From Annona cherimola (lineage: Eukaryota > Streptophyta > Magnoliopsida > Magnoliales > Annonaceae), in contig CM059975.1 in NCBI GenBank assembly GCA_030490835.1, positions 13,831,579-13,895,578 on the forward strand: a stretch of DNA of 64,000 bases, in the 5' to 3' direction. How positions within the stretch are numbered: the stretch's first letter is position 1; each line of letters begins with the position of its first letter. Shown one piece after another: positions 33,975-43,730 of the stretch. Both the position numbers and the translations under genes were made by a program. A model generated the notes under the pieces. The model did no database searches. It was given only the letters and a program-made list of their open reading frames with translations, and was not told the DNA's origin.

Positions 33975-35673
33975 ATGAATGCTCCGGACCGCTACGAGCG
34001 CTTTGTCGTTCCTGAAGGAGTGAAAAAGTAAAATTTTTCTTTTTTTTTTCCTTTTTCCTTTCGACGCAGAATTTTTTTTAAAAATATTTCCGCTTGCCCT
34101 TCTGTTTTTTCAAAATTTTTTGGTTGGCAGAGTCTCGTATGAGAGAGACACCAAGATAATCAACGCTGCTTCCTTCACCGTAGAGAGGGAAGACCATACG
34201 ATAGGAAACATCCTTCGCATGTAACATATCAGATCCCTAAATCTCCCTGTTTCAATCCGCCTTCATATTTCACTGGAATAGGAAATTTTCAACTTGGCAA
34301 TGCATGCAGGCAGCTCCATAGGGACCCCAATGTCCTTTTTGCTGGTTACAAGCTTCCTCATCCCCTCCAGTACAAAATCATCGTCAGGGTTAGTCTCAGA
34401 ATCTAATGCATTCTTCGCTTCTCTAGCTTTAGGCTCTTAGGGCAAGGGCTCTGAAATCTGAATGACTGACTGGATTGATTTTACCTGCAGATACATACCA
34501 CGAGCCAGTCTTCGCCAATGCAGGCGTATGACCAGGCGATCAAAGACCTTGACAAGGAGCTGGATCACTTGAAGGCTGCGTTTGAGGTTAACTTCTTTGT
34601 TATGCAATTTCTGTATAATCTTCATTTTGTACTCCATCATTGGCTTCGTTGCTATTGGCTATGACTTAATAAAACAAATTATTTTTAATAAAATGAGGAG
34701 TTTTGATTTAATCACCAAAGTGGGCCAAAATGAGGTAGCAACACTAAAGATTTCAGTAGCATCAGTACCATAGTACTGCAGAAGTGCTTCCCTTTCAGCT
34801 ATTTTGCATCTTGTGCTGAATATATAGGGGCCTCTTTCTTAGGGGAAGGGTGTTGAAGTTAGAAAGGGAAGAAGTAAGATTGGTGCAAATGATATTTCTC
34901 TTAGCCTTGAGTGTGCGACCGTGATGTTGCTGTTGCTCTCTTGCACATTGAGTCTTTTTGTTGCTTCACATTAGCTGTACCATTGCACCTTCATGTCACT
35001 TCTTTTGATTAACCCATACATGCACTTATATGCACCAAATAAAATAAAATGCCATAGAAACTCAAAGGTCTTGTGCTATTGTTTACACCTGTGTTTGCTA
35101 TCTTTTAACTTCGATTGCACATTTCAACAGCATGATAATGAATAATGTATCGAAGGTTTTCTTTCTCTGCTTGTTGCATCACTGATTTATATTTGAAAGT
35201 GCTTTTGATGTCTGTTACAACATGGATCTATGCATTTACATGCGTCACAAGTAAGATAAAATACTTTAGAAAATTAAAAATATCGCATTGCTAATTTTCA
35301 TTTATGCTTGTCTGACGTACATCCAGAGTCTAGAGGCATGTCTTTCTCTGACCTTTCTGTTTACCAATCTGAACAAGACATGAATAGCAGCTAGAGGCTT
35401 CTGTTGTGCCCGTAATTTATGTATTGAAGTACTTTTGATGGCATGTGATGAAATGTCATCAACTGCAGGACAATCAGGTTTAAGGATTTTTTTTTTTTTT
35501 TTTTGGGGTGAAAATCAGGTTTAAGGAATTCATATTTCATGCTATTTGCAAATTTCAATTCCTGATAGATCACTGAACTTCTCTTTGTTGTCCTCTCCTT
35601 TCTACTCACACTCAAGGGATTTGAATTACAGGAGGAAATGAGAAGGCATTCCAGCATTTCCAGGGATTACTAG
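33975..35673 (+). CDS. RPB11: DNA-directed RNA polymerase II subunit RPB11, 119 aa
   Basis: Five exons: 33975-34027, 34131-34220, 34310-34388, 34491-34586 and 35632-35673. All introns are GT-AG and the phases close to 119 residues plus TAG, the normal length for plant RPB11. The start [15 protein letters not shown] is the plant RPB11 N-terminus. [19 protein letters not shown] is the conserved alpha-like motif, and [10 protein letters not shown] and [12 protein letters not shown] complete the family core. RPB11 pairs with RPB3 as the nuclear counterpart of the bacterial alpha dimer; plants also use it in Pol IV and Pol V. The last intron (34587-35631) is about 1 kb. The gene lies between the repeats that end near 33560 and the element starting about 275 bp after the stop. 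Confidence 0.95.
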
Positions 35674-36039
35674 GCAGTGCCATTTCTTGGGATGTCATGT
35701 CATGACATAACTAGACATAGTGAAGAGAGCCTTGTATTAATACCTGAACTGTGTTGTGTGAAAATGCTCATTTTGAAGTTTTTTGTTACTGCAAGGAACA
35801 GTGATGTTTTTTGATGGAACTTGTATGGAAGAAACAGGAATTTGTTTGGAATTGCCATTCCAGTCTTTACTACTACCACATGGTTTGGATTCAAAACAGC
35901 CGGTAGTTTTGAATCCGAACCCATCAAGGCAACGACCCAGGTACCATCATTATTTTTTCAAATATACCCGCTATGACTCTAATCTCACGTATCCCTTATG
36001 TTTTCGAAATACGAGATATACCCACTACGTTTGTATATA

Positions 36040-36048
36040 ATTTTAAAT
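36040..36048. repeat. MULE target-site duplication, left copy
   Basis: ATTTTAAAT, identical to 43722-43730. Confidence 0.9.
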
Positions 36049-36740
36049 GAGAGATGATCGTATACGCCCGGGCTAAGTCGCCCCTTCTGCGCCCACTGCC
36101 GGCTCGCTGCGTACGCACCGTTGGATTGGGCGCGATCTCTCTGCACCGTCGGATGGAGAAATTGCAAACGGGCCCTTGCGCGCTCGTTTGTTTCGGATCA
36201 ATTCAAAAAAGAGGAAAATTGCAAAAATATGCCCGCACGCATATACGAATCCCTCTCCCTCTCCCTCTCCCTCTCACAGACAGCATCTCCCTGCACGGCT
36301 TCCTCTCCCGTTCTCCCCGCCTCCATCCATCCTCGGATCGACGGTGCCAGCGATCCCTCTCCCTCTCCCTTCTGGCCATGACTCCAGCGCCCGCGGAGCG
36401 ACTGCGTCTCCCTGCACGGCTTCCTCTCCCGTTCTCCCCGCCTCCATCCCTCCCCGGATCGACGGTGCCAGCGATCCCTCTCCCTCTCCCTTCCGGCCAC
36501 GACTCCAGCGCCCAGATCGACGGTGCCAGTGATCACACTCCGCGACTCCCGTTCTCACCTCCATCCCACTGCCACGACTACTCTCCCTCTCCCTTCCGAC
36601 CACGACTCCAGTGGCCTCACAGCTTCCGGCCACTCACGGAAGCTCGCAGCCCCCAAATCAATCTCCGGATCAACGGTGCCTGCTATCTTTCTTCACGATC
36701 TGTCCTCCTCACCCTCTCCCGTTCTCGCCACCTCACACCT
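36049..36740 (+). repeat. MULE left terminal inverted repeat
   Basis: Matches the complement of about 43055-43721. It is GC-rich, unlike its surroundings. From 36300 a unit of 121 bp (starting ttcctctcccgttctccccg) is present twice (36300-36420 and 36421 onward), followed by shorter partial copies. The inner limit is approximate. It probably carries the transposase promoter, with a possible 5' UTR splice donor near 36744 (TTCAG|GTGAAT). The long frames across it are artefacts of the repeat. Confidence 0.85.
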
Positions 36741-37666
36741 TCAGGTGAATTTCTTCTCCCTCAATCTCTCTCTGTGTGGAGAATATGCGGGTGAGTCATG
36801 CAGTTGAATGTATATTACATCATGTATTAACCTACATAATTGTGGACAAATTAATATTCAGAGCAGTAAATAGAGATAGATCCGAAGATATGCTCTTTGA
36901 TAGGGTCTTCATATGATTGTTCTCTATTTGACACGAACCCATCAAGCCTTGAAATTGAATTATTATGAACATCAAAAGTCTAATCGATCACATAACAGCA
37001 AAAGAAAAACAATAGGCTTATTGATGAATATAAAAGATTGTAAACCATCATCACAAGAATCTAAAAAATTAAAAAAGCTAATTGCAGCTCAGTTGTAATA
37101 ACCGTATAGGCCAGAACAAGCAAGTCCAAAATATATGACAATCACATAATTTTCAGAAATAAAATGTTTGCTTAATAAGAGAAGTGAGATACTCTGCTCT
37201 ATGATTTTTGGAAGCAACATTTCCGCACATTAATAAGGAATGCCATCAGACTCGTAGGGACAATAATAACAGAAGGACAACAAATTAAAAACTTCTTCAG
37301 AACTAAGATAAAGCATAACATTTGAACCAAACAGGGGGAGATTTGAATCTTATTTTAGCCGAAAGGCATAAGGAGGATCGGCCAAGTTTCTTAAAGCCAT
37401 TGGATGAGTAATTAATTTCCCGCTGCCATTTCCAAAATACAAGAATCATTTGTATAAATTAATTTCTTGGGAATAAAATATTTAACTTGTCGTGTATGCT
37501 ATTCTAGTGGTCTTTTTTCTCCTTTTTCATATGCGAGACGGGTGAATGTTTTCTTTATCATGTATTATAGTTTTTTTTATCATGTATTATAGTTTGATTA
37601 TATTATTGAAAACCTATCTTTCATTTAAAATTGTAGTTGTTACCAGAGAATTTATCCTTACTAGTT

Positions 37667-40258
37667 ATGGAGGAATATATGAGAATAGTTGAAAATAACC
37701 AAGGTTGGATACAAAATGACTTCCGCACAATGATACCTGATCCAATGAATGAGGAAGTAGAAGCTTTTATTGGGGAGACATCAGTAGTACATGTACATGT
37801 ACACGAGGATGAGGTAGCCTTTATAGATGGTTCGGTGAATGTGTCGGATGGGGAGGTAGCATCTACTGAAGCAGTCAACGCATGTGGTATTGAAAATACA
37901 GATGGCTTGTTTATGGTTGATGTTGCAAGTGAACTGAAACCAAAAGTTGGCATGGAGTTTGTGTCTCTAGATGAAGCTTTTAAATTTTATAATACTTATG
38001 CTTGGCATTGTGGGTTTAGTGTTAGAAAGGACAACACTCGTAAGTTAAAGTCCGGGGCAATTGCTAGGCGTGTTTTAAGATGTTCGAAGGCTGGTTGGTC
38101 TGAAAAAAAAGCAAGAAATGAAGATCCTAACAAACAGAAGATTGCATTTATCAGTCGTTGCTCATGCCCGGCTAAGCTATATGTGAACTTAAATGTAGAA
38201 AAAAATGTATATTATGTGTCTCAATTTGTAGAGACACATAATCATGCACTTTGTACTCCTACAAAGACCCGCAAATTGCGATCACATAAGAAATTGACGG
38301 AGGATGACCTAAGTATAATCTCATCTTTAAAACAATCTGGAGTTGGTGTTGCCAGGTCCATTGATTTTATGATGAATGAAGTAGGTGGTTCTTCTCACCT
38401 CCAGTATTCGGCAAGGGACGCTAGGAATGCTCTACGAAGAAAGCGTCAAATTATGTACGGTAATGACGCAAATACTCTACTGCATATGTTTCAAATAAAG
38501 AGTCGTGATGATAGTCATTTCTCCTATGAAATCCAAGTTGACGAGGATATGAGATTCACCTCATGTTTTTGGATAGATGGAAAATCAAAAGAAGACTATA
38601 TGGTATTCGGTGATGTTGTATGTTTCGACACTACATACAAAACAAATGAGTACGATATGCCATTTGGTCCATTTGTTGGAGTCAATCACCACAAACAGAC
38701 ATGTTTATTTGGTGCAGGCTTACTTTTCGGGGAGACGATTGAAGACTTTAAATGGTTATTTCAAACTTGGTTAGATGCTGTGGGTGGAGTTCATCCTAAG
38801 ACAATTATTACAGATCAAGATGCAGCAATAGGAGCAGCAATAGCAAGTGTATTTCCAAATACTAATCATCTGTTGTGTTTGTGGCATATTCATAAGAAAT
38901 TGCCAGAGAAGCTATCTCATATCATCCACCAACATCCAACCTTCAAGACAAAATGGAACAACTGTTTGTTTGGTACCAATAGCGAGGGAGAATTCGAGAG
39001 CACTTGGCAAGCAATGATAGAAGAGTTTGAATTGCAGGAAAATTCATGGTTGCGACATATGTATGAGATTCGCCAAATGTGGATTCCTACTTACACAAGA
39101 AAAATATTTTCAGCTGGCATGAGAACCACTCAACGAAGTGAGAGTATTAATGCTTTTTTTGATGGGTTCGTGTCTCGAAATTCAAATTTAATTGATTTTT
39201 CAAATGGCTATGACAAAGCACTAGAACGGAGGCGTGAGGCAGAAGCTGATGCTGATTTCAAGACTTTCTATGCCAATCCTGAGTTAAGAACTAAATGTAG
39301 CATTGAAGGCTATATGGCAAAGGTGTTTACCCGAAATATTTTTCTAGAAGTTCAAAAAGAAGTTATTGAATGTATGTATTATGTTGCAGAGAAGGTCACA
39401 GGTGAAGGAGCAATTCAACAGTGGCAAGTGTTCTTGTTAGAGGGGGAAGACGAGAGCAAGCGGAAGATCTTAACATGGAATGCAGAAGAAATGATTGCCT
39501 CATGCCCGTGCTTGAAATTTGAGTCGTCGGGTATTGTTTGTCGGCATATTATCACATTGTTCCGTTTCTTAAAGATGAAAAGCATACCTTCATATCATAT
39601 ACTACCACGGTGGACACAAGATGCTAAATCTCAGTTCAAAAGACCAACCACAACAACGGACAAGAGAGGAACACAGTCTCTTGCTATTCGTAGTCATACA
39701 TTATCCAAATGGTGGTCTTATGTTAGAAATGAAGCCTTGCATAACCCAAATGCATTTGAAGTTGTTAGAGAGAATATGGAGAATTTGATTACTACACTTT
39801 CTGCAATGCCTAAGCCCGCACCTCTAGAGGATGTTGTTAGGTATGAAGTTGTGGAAGGTGGGTGTACAATCGTGGCATCAAGTGATAACTTTAACCTTAT
39901 GGCCCAAAGTCAAAGTGCAAATGCTGGTACTGATGTACTTGTTTCTCATGGCACAATAGCTTCACAAAATTCTCAGGCGTGTGGCATCTTGCCTGCACAT
40001 GTTTCATTCACAAAAGGAAGGGCTAAACGCATGAAAGGACATTTAGAAGTCTCACGCGGTGGGACGAAATTTTGTCGTGGATGTAAAAAATTTGTTGTTG
40101 GCCATGACAAAAGAAATTGCCCCGCTTTCAAGGTTCCAAGTTCAACCGATATGTCCACTTCAGTTGGTAATGATTTTGTCACTTCTGTCGGCCGAGGTCA
40201 AGGCCGAGGCCATGGTATACTTTGGTTCTCCATCTTACGTTATAAATTCTCTCTTTGA
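37667..40258 (+). CDS. MULE transposase, FAR1-DBD / MULE / SWIM type, 863 aa
   Basis: Transposase that cuts and pastes the surrounding element. I start at the ATG at 37667, since the frame upstream of it has no ATG and an acceptor-like TGTAG lies at 37632-37636. The FAR1 DNA-binding domain (residues about 94-200) has SLDEAFKFYNTYAWHCGFSV and ends with the zinc ligands C-x-C (SRCSCPAKLYV) and H-x-H (THNHAL). The MULE catalytic domain (about 310-410) has VCFDTTYKTN and ITDQDAAIGAAI with the two Asp, then CLWHIHKKL; the catalytic Glu lies further on. The SWIM zinc finger (about 612-632) is CPC-x8-CRH (SSGIVCRHII). A C-terminal zinc-knuckle-like CRGC-x7-HDKRNC lies near 805. The frame is unbroken. 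The last codons may be intronic: a donor at 40216 (CATG|GTATAC) joined to 40332 would end the protein in RGHGGQT at a TGA (40343-40345). Confidence 0.92.
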   Translation: MEEYMRIVENNQGWIQNDFRTMIPDPMNEEVEAFIGETSVVHVHVHEDEVAFIDGSVNVSDGEVASTEAVNACGIENTDGLFMVDVASELKPKVGMEFVSLDEAFKFYNTYAWHCGFSVRKDNTRKLKSGAIARRVLRCSKAGWSEKKARNEDPNKQKIAFISRCSCPAKLYVNLNVEKNVYYVSQFVETHNHALCTPTKTRKLRSHKKLTEDDLSIISSLKQSGVGVARSIDFMMNEVGGSSHLQYSARDARNALRRKRQIMYGNDANTLLHMFQIKSRDDSHFSYEIQVDEDMRFTSCFWIDGKSKEDYMVFGDVVCFDTTYKTNEYDMPFGPFVGVNHHKQTCLFGAGLLFGETIEDFKWLFQTWLDAVGGVHPKTIITDQDAAIGAAIASVFPNTNHLLCLWHIHKKLPEKLSHIIHQHPTFKTKWNNCLFGTNSEGEFESTWQAMIEEFELQENSWLRHMYEIRQMWIPTYTRKIFSAGMRTTQRSESINAFFDGFVSRNSNLIDFSNGYDKALERRREAEADADFKTFYANPELRTKCSIEGYMAKVFTRNIFLEVQKEVIECMYYVAEKVTGEGAIQQWQVFLLEGEDESKRKILTWNAEEMIASCPCLKFESSGIVCRHIITLFRFLKMKSIPSYHILPRWTQDAKSQFKRPTTTTDKRGTQSLAIRSHTLSKWWSYVRNEALHNPNAFEVVRENMENLITTLSAMPKPAPLEDVVRYEVVEGGCTIVASSDNFNLMAQSQSANAGTDVLVSHGTIASQNSQACGILPAHVSFTKGRAKRMKGHLEVSRGGTKFCRGCKKFVVGHDKRNCPAFKVPSSTDMSTSVGNDFVTSVGRGQGRGHGILWFSILRYKFSL

Positions 40259-40346
40259 CCGCATGTTAAGTCAAAATAATAAATACAGTTATATATTGAA
40301 TTAACCATTTTCTGTTTTTTAAAACATGTAGGTGGTCAGACGTGAA

Positions 40347-40977
40347 ATGGCATCTTCTAGTACAAGAACGAGATCACGTGGAGGTAGGAGTTGTGTTTGC
40401 TCATGTGGTTTACCAGCTGTAGTGTTGACGTCCCATACCACAAGAAATCCAGGTCGGCGATTTCTTCGATGCCCACAATATCGTGTAAGTCAAATAATTT
40501 TCGTTGTGTGTCCATTTCACTCCCGTTCTCATTGCCTTTCCACTCTAACTCATTGCCATTTACTATTGTCTTAAAGGGTAGTATTTCATCATCACTGATT
40601 TTACTTGTGTTTTGTAGGATGTTTCACATGCTTGTAAGTTTTTTAGATGGGTTGACGATGATTTCTCGCCAAAAGCTGAGATTGTTTCAAAGGACGATGT
40701 TCCGCTTAATGTACACTCCCAAGACCTTCCGCTTAATGTTCAATCAGAAGATCAAGTCTCCATGTTCAATCTAGAGCAAATAGTAGTGGATATGGGAGAC
40801 CTGATACGTTGTGTTGATGATATAAGGGAGCGGCATACGATGGAAATGCGGCAATTGAAACAAACAGTAGAGTTGAGGACCTTAGAGATGAGAGAAGCAA
40901 ATGAAAGGAGGGATAAGAGAGAGATAGAGCTGGTGAAGAATATCAAGAGAAACGAAGTCTTACTCATTACTCTATGA
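40347..40977 (+). CDS. MULE-borne GRF-type zinc-finger coiled-coil protein, 165 aa
   Basis: Two exons, 40347-40484 and 40618-40977, with a GT-AG intron (CGT|GTAAGT, TTGTAG|GATGTT). Exon 1 encodes SCVCSCGLPAVVLTS, then NPGRRFLRCPQYR. Exon 2 opens with DVSHACKFFRWVDDD. Together these make a GRF zinc finger (C-x-CG...NPGR-x-F-x2-C...C-x-FF-x-W), a motif that binds single-stranded nucleic acid in several DNA repair and topoisomerase proteins. The C-terminal part (about 95-160) is a charged coiled coil (RHTMEMRQLKQTVELRTLEM). The ATG is one base past the stop the transposase would use if its last intron is spliced, so both may come from one transcript. Its role in transposition is unknown; end binding or protein pairing through the coiled coil is inference. 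Confidence 0.8.
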
Positions 40978-43054
40978 GGTCTTTTTCTTGCAATTGTTAT
41001 TTATTTGGCAATGTGTGAAGGTCTCATATTTGTGAAAGACTTTAAGTAAATTGTAGAACTTTTACTTCAATGAAGTCTTTTGTAATGGATTATATTAGGA
41101 AAAGTAAATTGTAGTACTTTGGTTTCAATGAAGTCTTTTGTAATGGGATACATTAGGTTTGGACTTGTTTGAATGAAATGGAAAAGTCTTTTATTACTTG
41201 TTGCTTCAGAATGTCGAATGTGGCAGGTTGATTCAATTTTATTGAATTGTGATTGCTAAAGGAAACTTGTAGTTTGATATCAATGGAATGAAATTGCTTG
41301 TTGAATAGGATGCTTAGAATGTTAAAGTTAATGAAATTGCTTGTTGAATAGGATGCTTAGAATGTTAAAGTTACTTGCCGCTAGTATAAAAGTAAGATTA
41401 CTTATCTATCATGAAAATGCTGCTCTGCCAAACGCAATAATATCTCAAACAAATATCGATTTGCTTGTATAAAAGTAATTTAACATTTCAACAAGTTTTT
41501 TCTTTCATCATATGATGAAAAAGCAATAACATTCCACTTACAAAATGTACAAATAACGTTAAATGAGAATTACAACGCAATAACATCAAGTAAGAATCAC
41601 AACATGATAAATCACAGCTTGGATCTCATATTTATCTTCTTGGGCAATGGCAATGGAGGGGCTTCGTACGTGTCTCGTAAAGAATCATCAATTGAGGGTG
41701 TCATAGAAGCCAAAGGAGTTGCCCCACTTAAACAGATGAAGGGACTGCTTGGCATTCCCAATCTTTGAATCAAAGAAGTGTACTTCAGAAGGATTGTTTG
41801 GCATTCCCAATCATTGAATCAAAGAAGTGTACTTCAAAAGGAAAAGAAAAGATGCTCATCTTCATCATATTCATCTTCTTCGGCAATGGACATGGAGGGG
41901 CTTCATACGTGTCTGGTAAAGAAAATGGAGGGATTAAGACAATATACTCAATAATCCACTAAATAGATTGCAGATACCTAAACCAGGCAATTAAAATAAA
42001 AGGAAATGTTGAGATTCACAAGAATAGTTTTTTAAAAGTGCTTAAAATTACCTGAATGTTACAGAACATCCAATGGGCAAAAAGTGCTTAAAATTACCTG
42101 AATGTTACAAAACATCCAATGGGTAAAAGTATTGAAGTCAGTCATGATCCATCTGCCCGGCATTTTGGTTCCATTCAATCTGGTGGCATCCATTTGTAAT
42201 GCAGCTCATATAGACATAAAATTCATTGGCATATAGTGAACTGTAGAACTCTTTTTGCTTTCATCAATAACAAACCATGATTGGCCATGCCAGTAAATTC
42301 ATTAAACTGAACTCACCAAACATATTGGAATGAAAACCAAGATCAAAATTTCAAAACAATACCACATTTAGAAATTGACATGTGAAGCAGCTGATGCATT
42401 AACTGTGTTTATAGATATCTGCATGGATGATGCATCTTTCAAAATCATCAACTGATGAGCAGCACCAAAAGAAACCCATAATAATTCAACTTTCTAGCTT
42501 TGAATCAGTACTACAACGATATACTCCTAAAATCATCAATCAAAACAGATCCAAGAAACCAACACCCTCTTCAAAGTTCAGAGGAGACATCACTCACAAA
42601 CGTCAAGTAAGAGTCATCACTCACAAAATGTATTCACAAACATTGCAGCTTTGCAACGAAGGAGAATCTTTTGTTAACCACAAGATTGAAATGTTTGCAA
42701 TACATTGTCCATACATCATCAAGGTAGAATTTCAGCATGTCAACAACTAAAACAATTTCTATGGACATACAGTTAATCACTCCCATTTTCATTTACACAA
42801 GTTGTATCCAAAATTACAAAATAATCACTCTCAACAAGATATGAATATGCAATTTCAGCAATTTCCTTTCATGAATGTGAAAACTAGAAGAATTGTACAT
42901 CTGCCCAAAAATATGCAATTCTGTAGCACATAGAGAATTGAAACATGTATAAGACAAAATCATTGCATCCATTTACATATTCCATTCCGAGTTGTTCAAG
43001 AGAACGAGAGAGGGAGAATGCCCGCAGAAGTTGTTTGTGAGTGGCCGGAAGGTG
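40978..43054. other. MULE 3' interior, short tandem duplications, coding-like remnants
   Basis: No intact gene. Tandem repeats: a 45-bp unit at about 41290-41375 (aatgaaattgcttgttgaat), a 51-bp unit at about 41752-41840 (ggcattcccaatctttgaat), a 46-bp unit at about 42033-42127 (aaagtgcttaaaattacctg), and a longer direct repeat pairing about 41636-41685 with 41875-41925. On the minus strand the latter pair reads DTYEAPPLPLPKK and DTYEAPPCPLPKK. The minus strand at 42080-42300 reads coding-like with one stop (for example ATRLNGTKMPGRWIMTDF). This may be a decayed second-gene or captured fragment; not recognised. Confidence 0.5.
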
Positions 43055-43721
43055 TGAGGGCGCTGGAGTCGTGGGTGGATGGGAGAGGGAGAGAGATCGA
43101 GGAGAAAGATCGATGCCACCGTCGATCCGGGCAGGGATGGAGGGGGCGTGAACAGGAGAGAGGGAGCCCCTGCCCACAGAAGCCGTTTGTGAGTTGCCGG
43201 AAGCTCCGAGGGCACTCGAGTCATGGTCGGAAGGGAGAGAGAGAGAGAGAGAGGGAGAGGGTGACGCTGTCTGTGAGAGGGAGGGGAGTGGCGCTGGAGT
43301 CGTGACCGGAAGGGAGAGGGAGAGGGATCGCTGGCACCGTCGATCCGGGGAGGGATGGAGGCGGGGAGAACGGGAGAGGAAGCCGTGCAGGGAGACGCAG
43401 TCGCTCCGAGGGCGCTGGAGTCGTGGCCAGAAGGGAGAGGGAGAGGGATCGCTGGCACCGTCGATCCGAGGATGGATGGAGGCGGGGAGAACGGGAGAGG
43501 GAGAGGGAGAGGGATTCGTATATGCGTGCGGGCATATTTTTGCAATTTTCCTCTTTTTTGAATTGATCCGACGGCGAAACAAACGAGCGCGCAAGGGCCC
43601 GTTTGCAATTTCTCCATCCGACGGTGCAGAGAGATCGCGCCCAATCCAACGGTGCGTACGCAGCGAGCCGGCAGCGGGCGCAGAAGGGGCGACTTAGCCC
43701 GGGCGTATACGATCATCTCTC
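43055..43721 (-). repeat. MULE right terminal inverted repeat
   Basis: Complement of the left arm, ending CGATCATCTCTC at 43721. It has the same GC-rich 121-bp internal repeats, two copies in the 43290-43510 region. Small indels distinguish the arms: near 43570 the right arm has an extra GCCGTCGG-like stretch in the segment before attgatccg. The inner limit is approximate. Confidence 0.85.
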
Positions 43722-43730
43722 ATTTTAAAT
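43722..43730. repeat. MULE target-site duplication, right copy
   Basis: ATTTTAAAT, identical to 36040-36048. Confidence 0.9.

Larger units (their letters stand above)
36049..43721 (+). mobile_element. Complete Mutator-like element (MULE), 7,673 bp
   Basis: The element begins GAGAGATGATCGTATACGCC and ends with the exact complement. It is bounded by a perfect 9-bp target duplication ATTTTAAAT (36040-36048 and 43722-43730). The inverted arms are about 690 bp, GC-rich and highly similar. Inside are a transposase gene (37667-40258), a GRF zinc-finger gene (40347-40977) and about 2 kb of AT-rich sequence with short tandem duplications. The identical target duplication, matching ends and intact transposase frame point to a fairly recent insertion that could still be autonomous. 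It sits about 375 bp 3' of RPB11. Confidence 0.93.

Noticed and set aside
36054..36794. 246-aa frame in the MULE left arm and its mirror at 42973-43716
   Set aside because: It is the translation of the inverted repeat with 121-bp internal units. The same frame occurs in both arms in opposite orientation, as expected of a repeat and not a gene.
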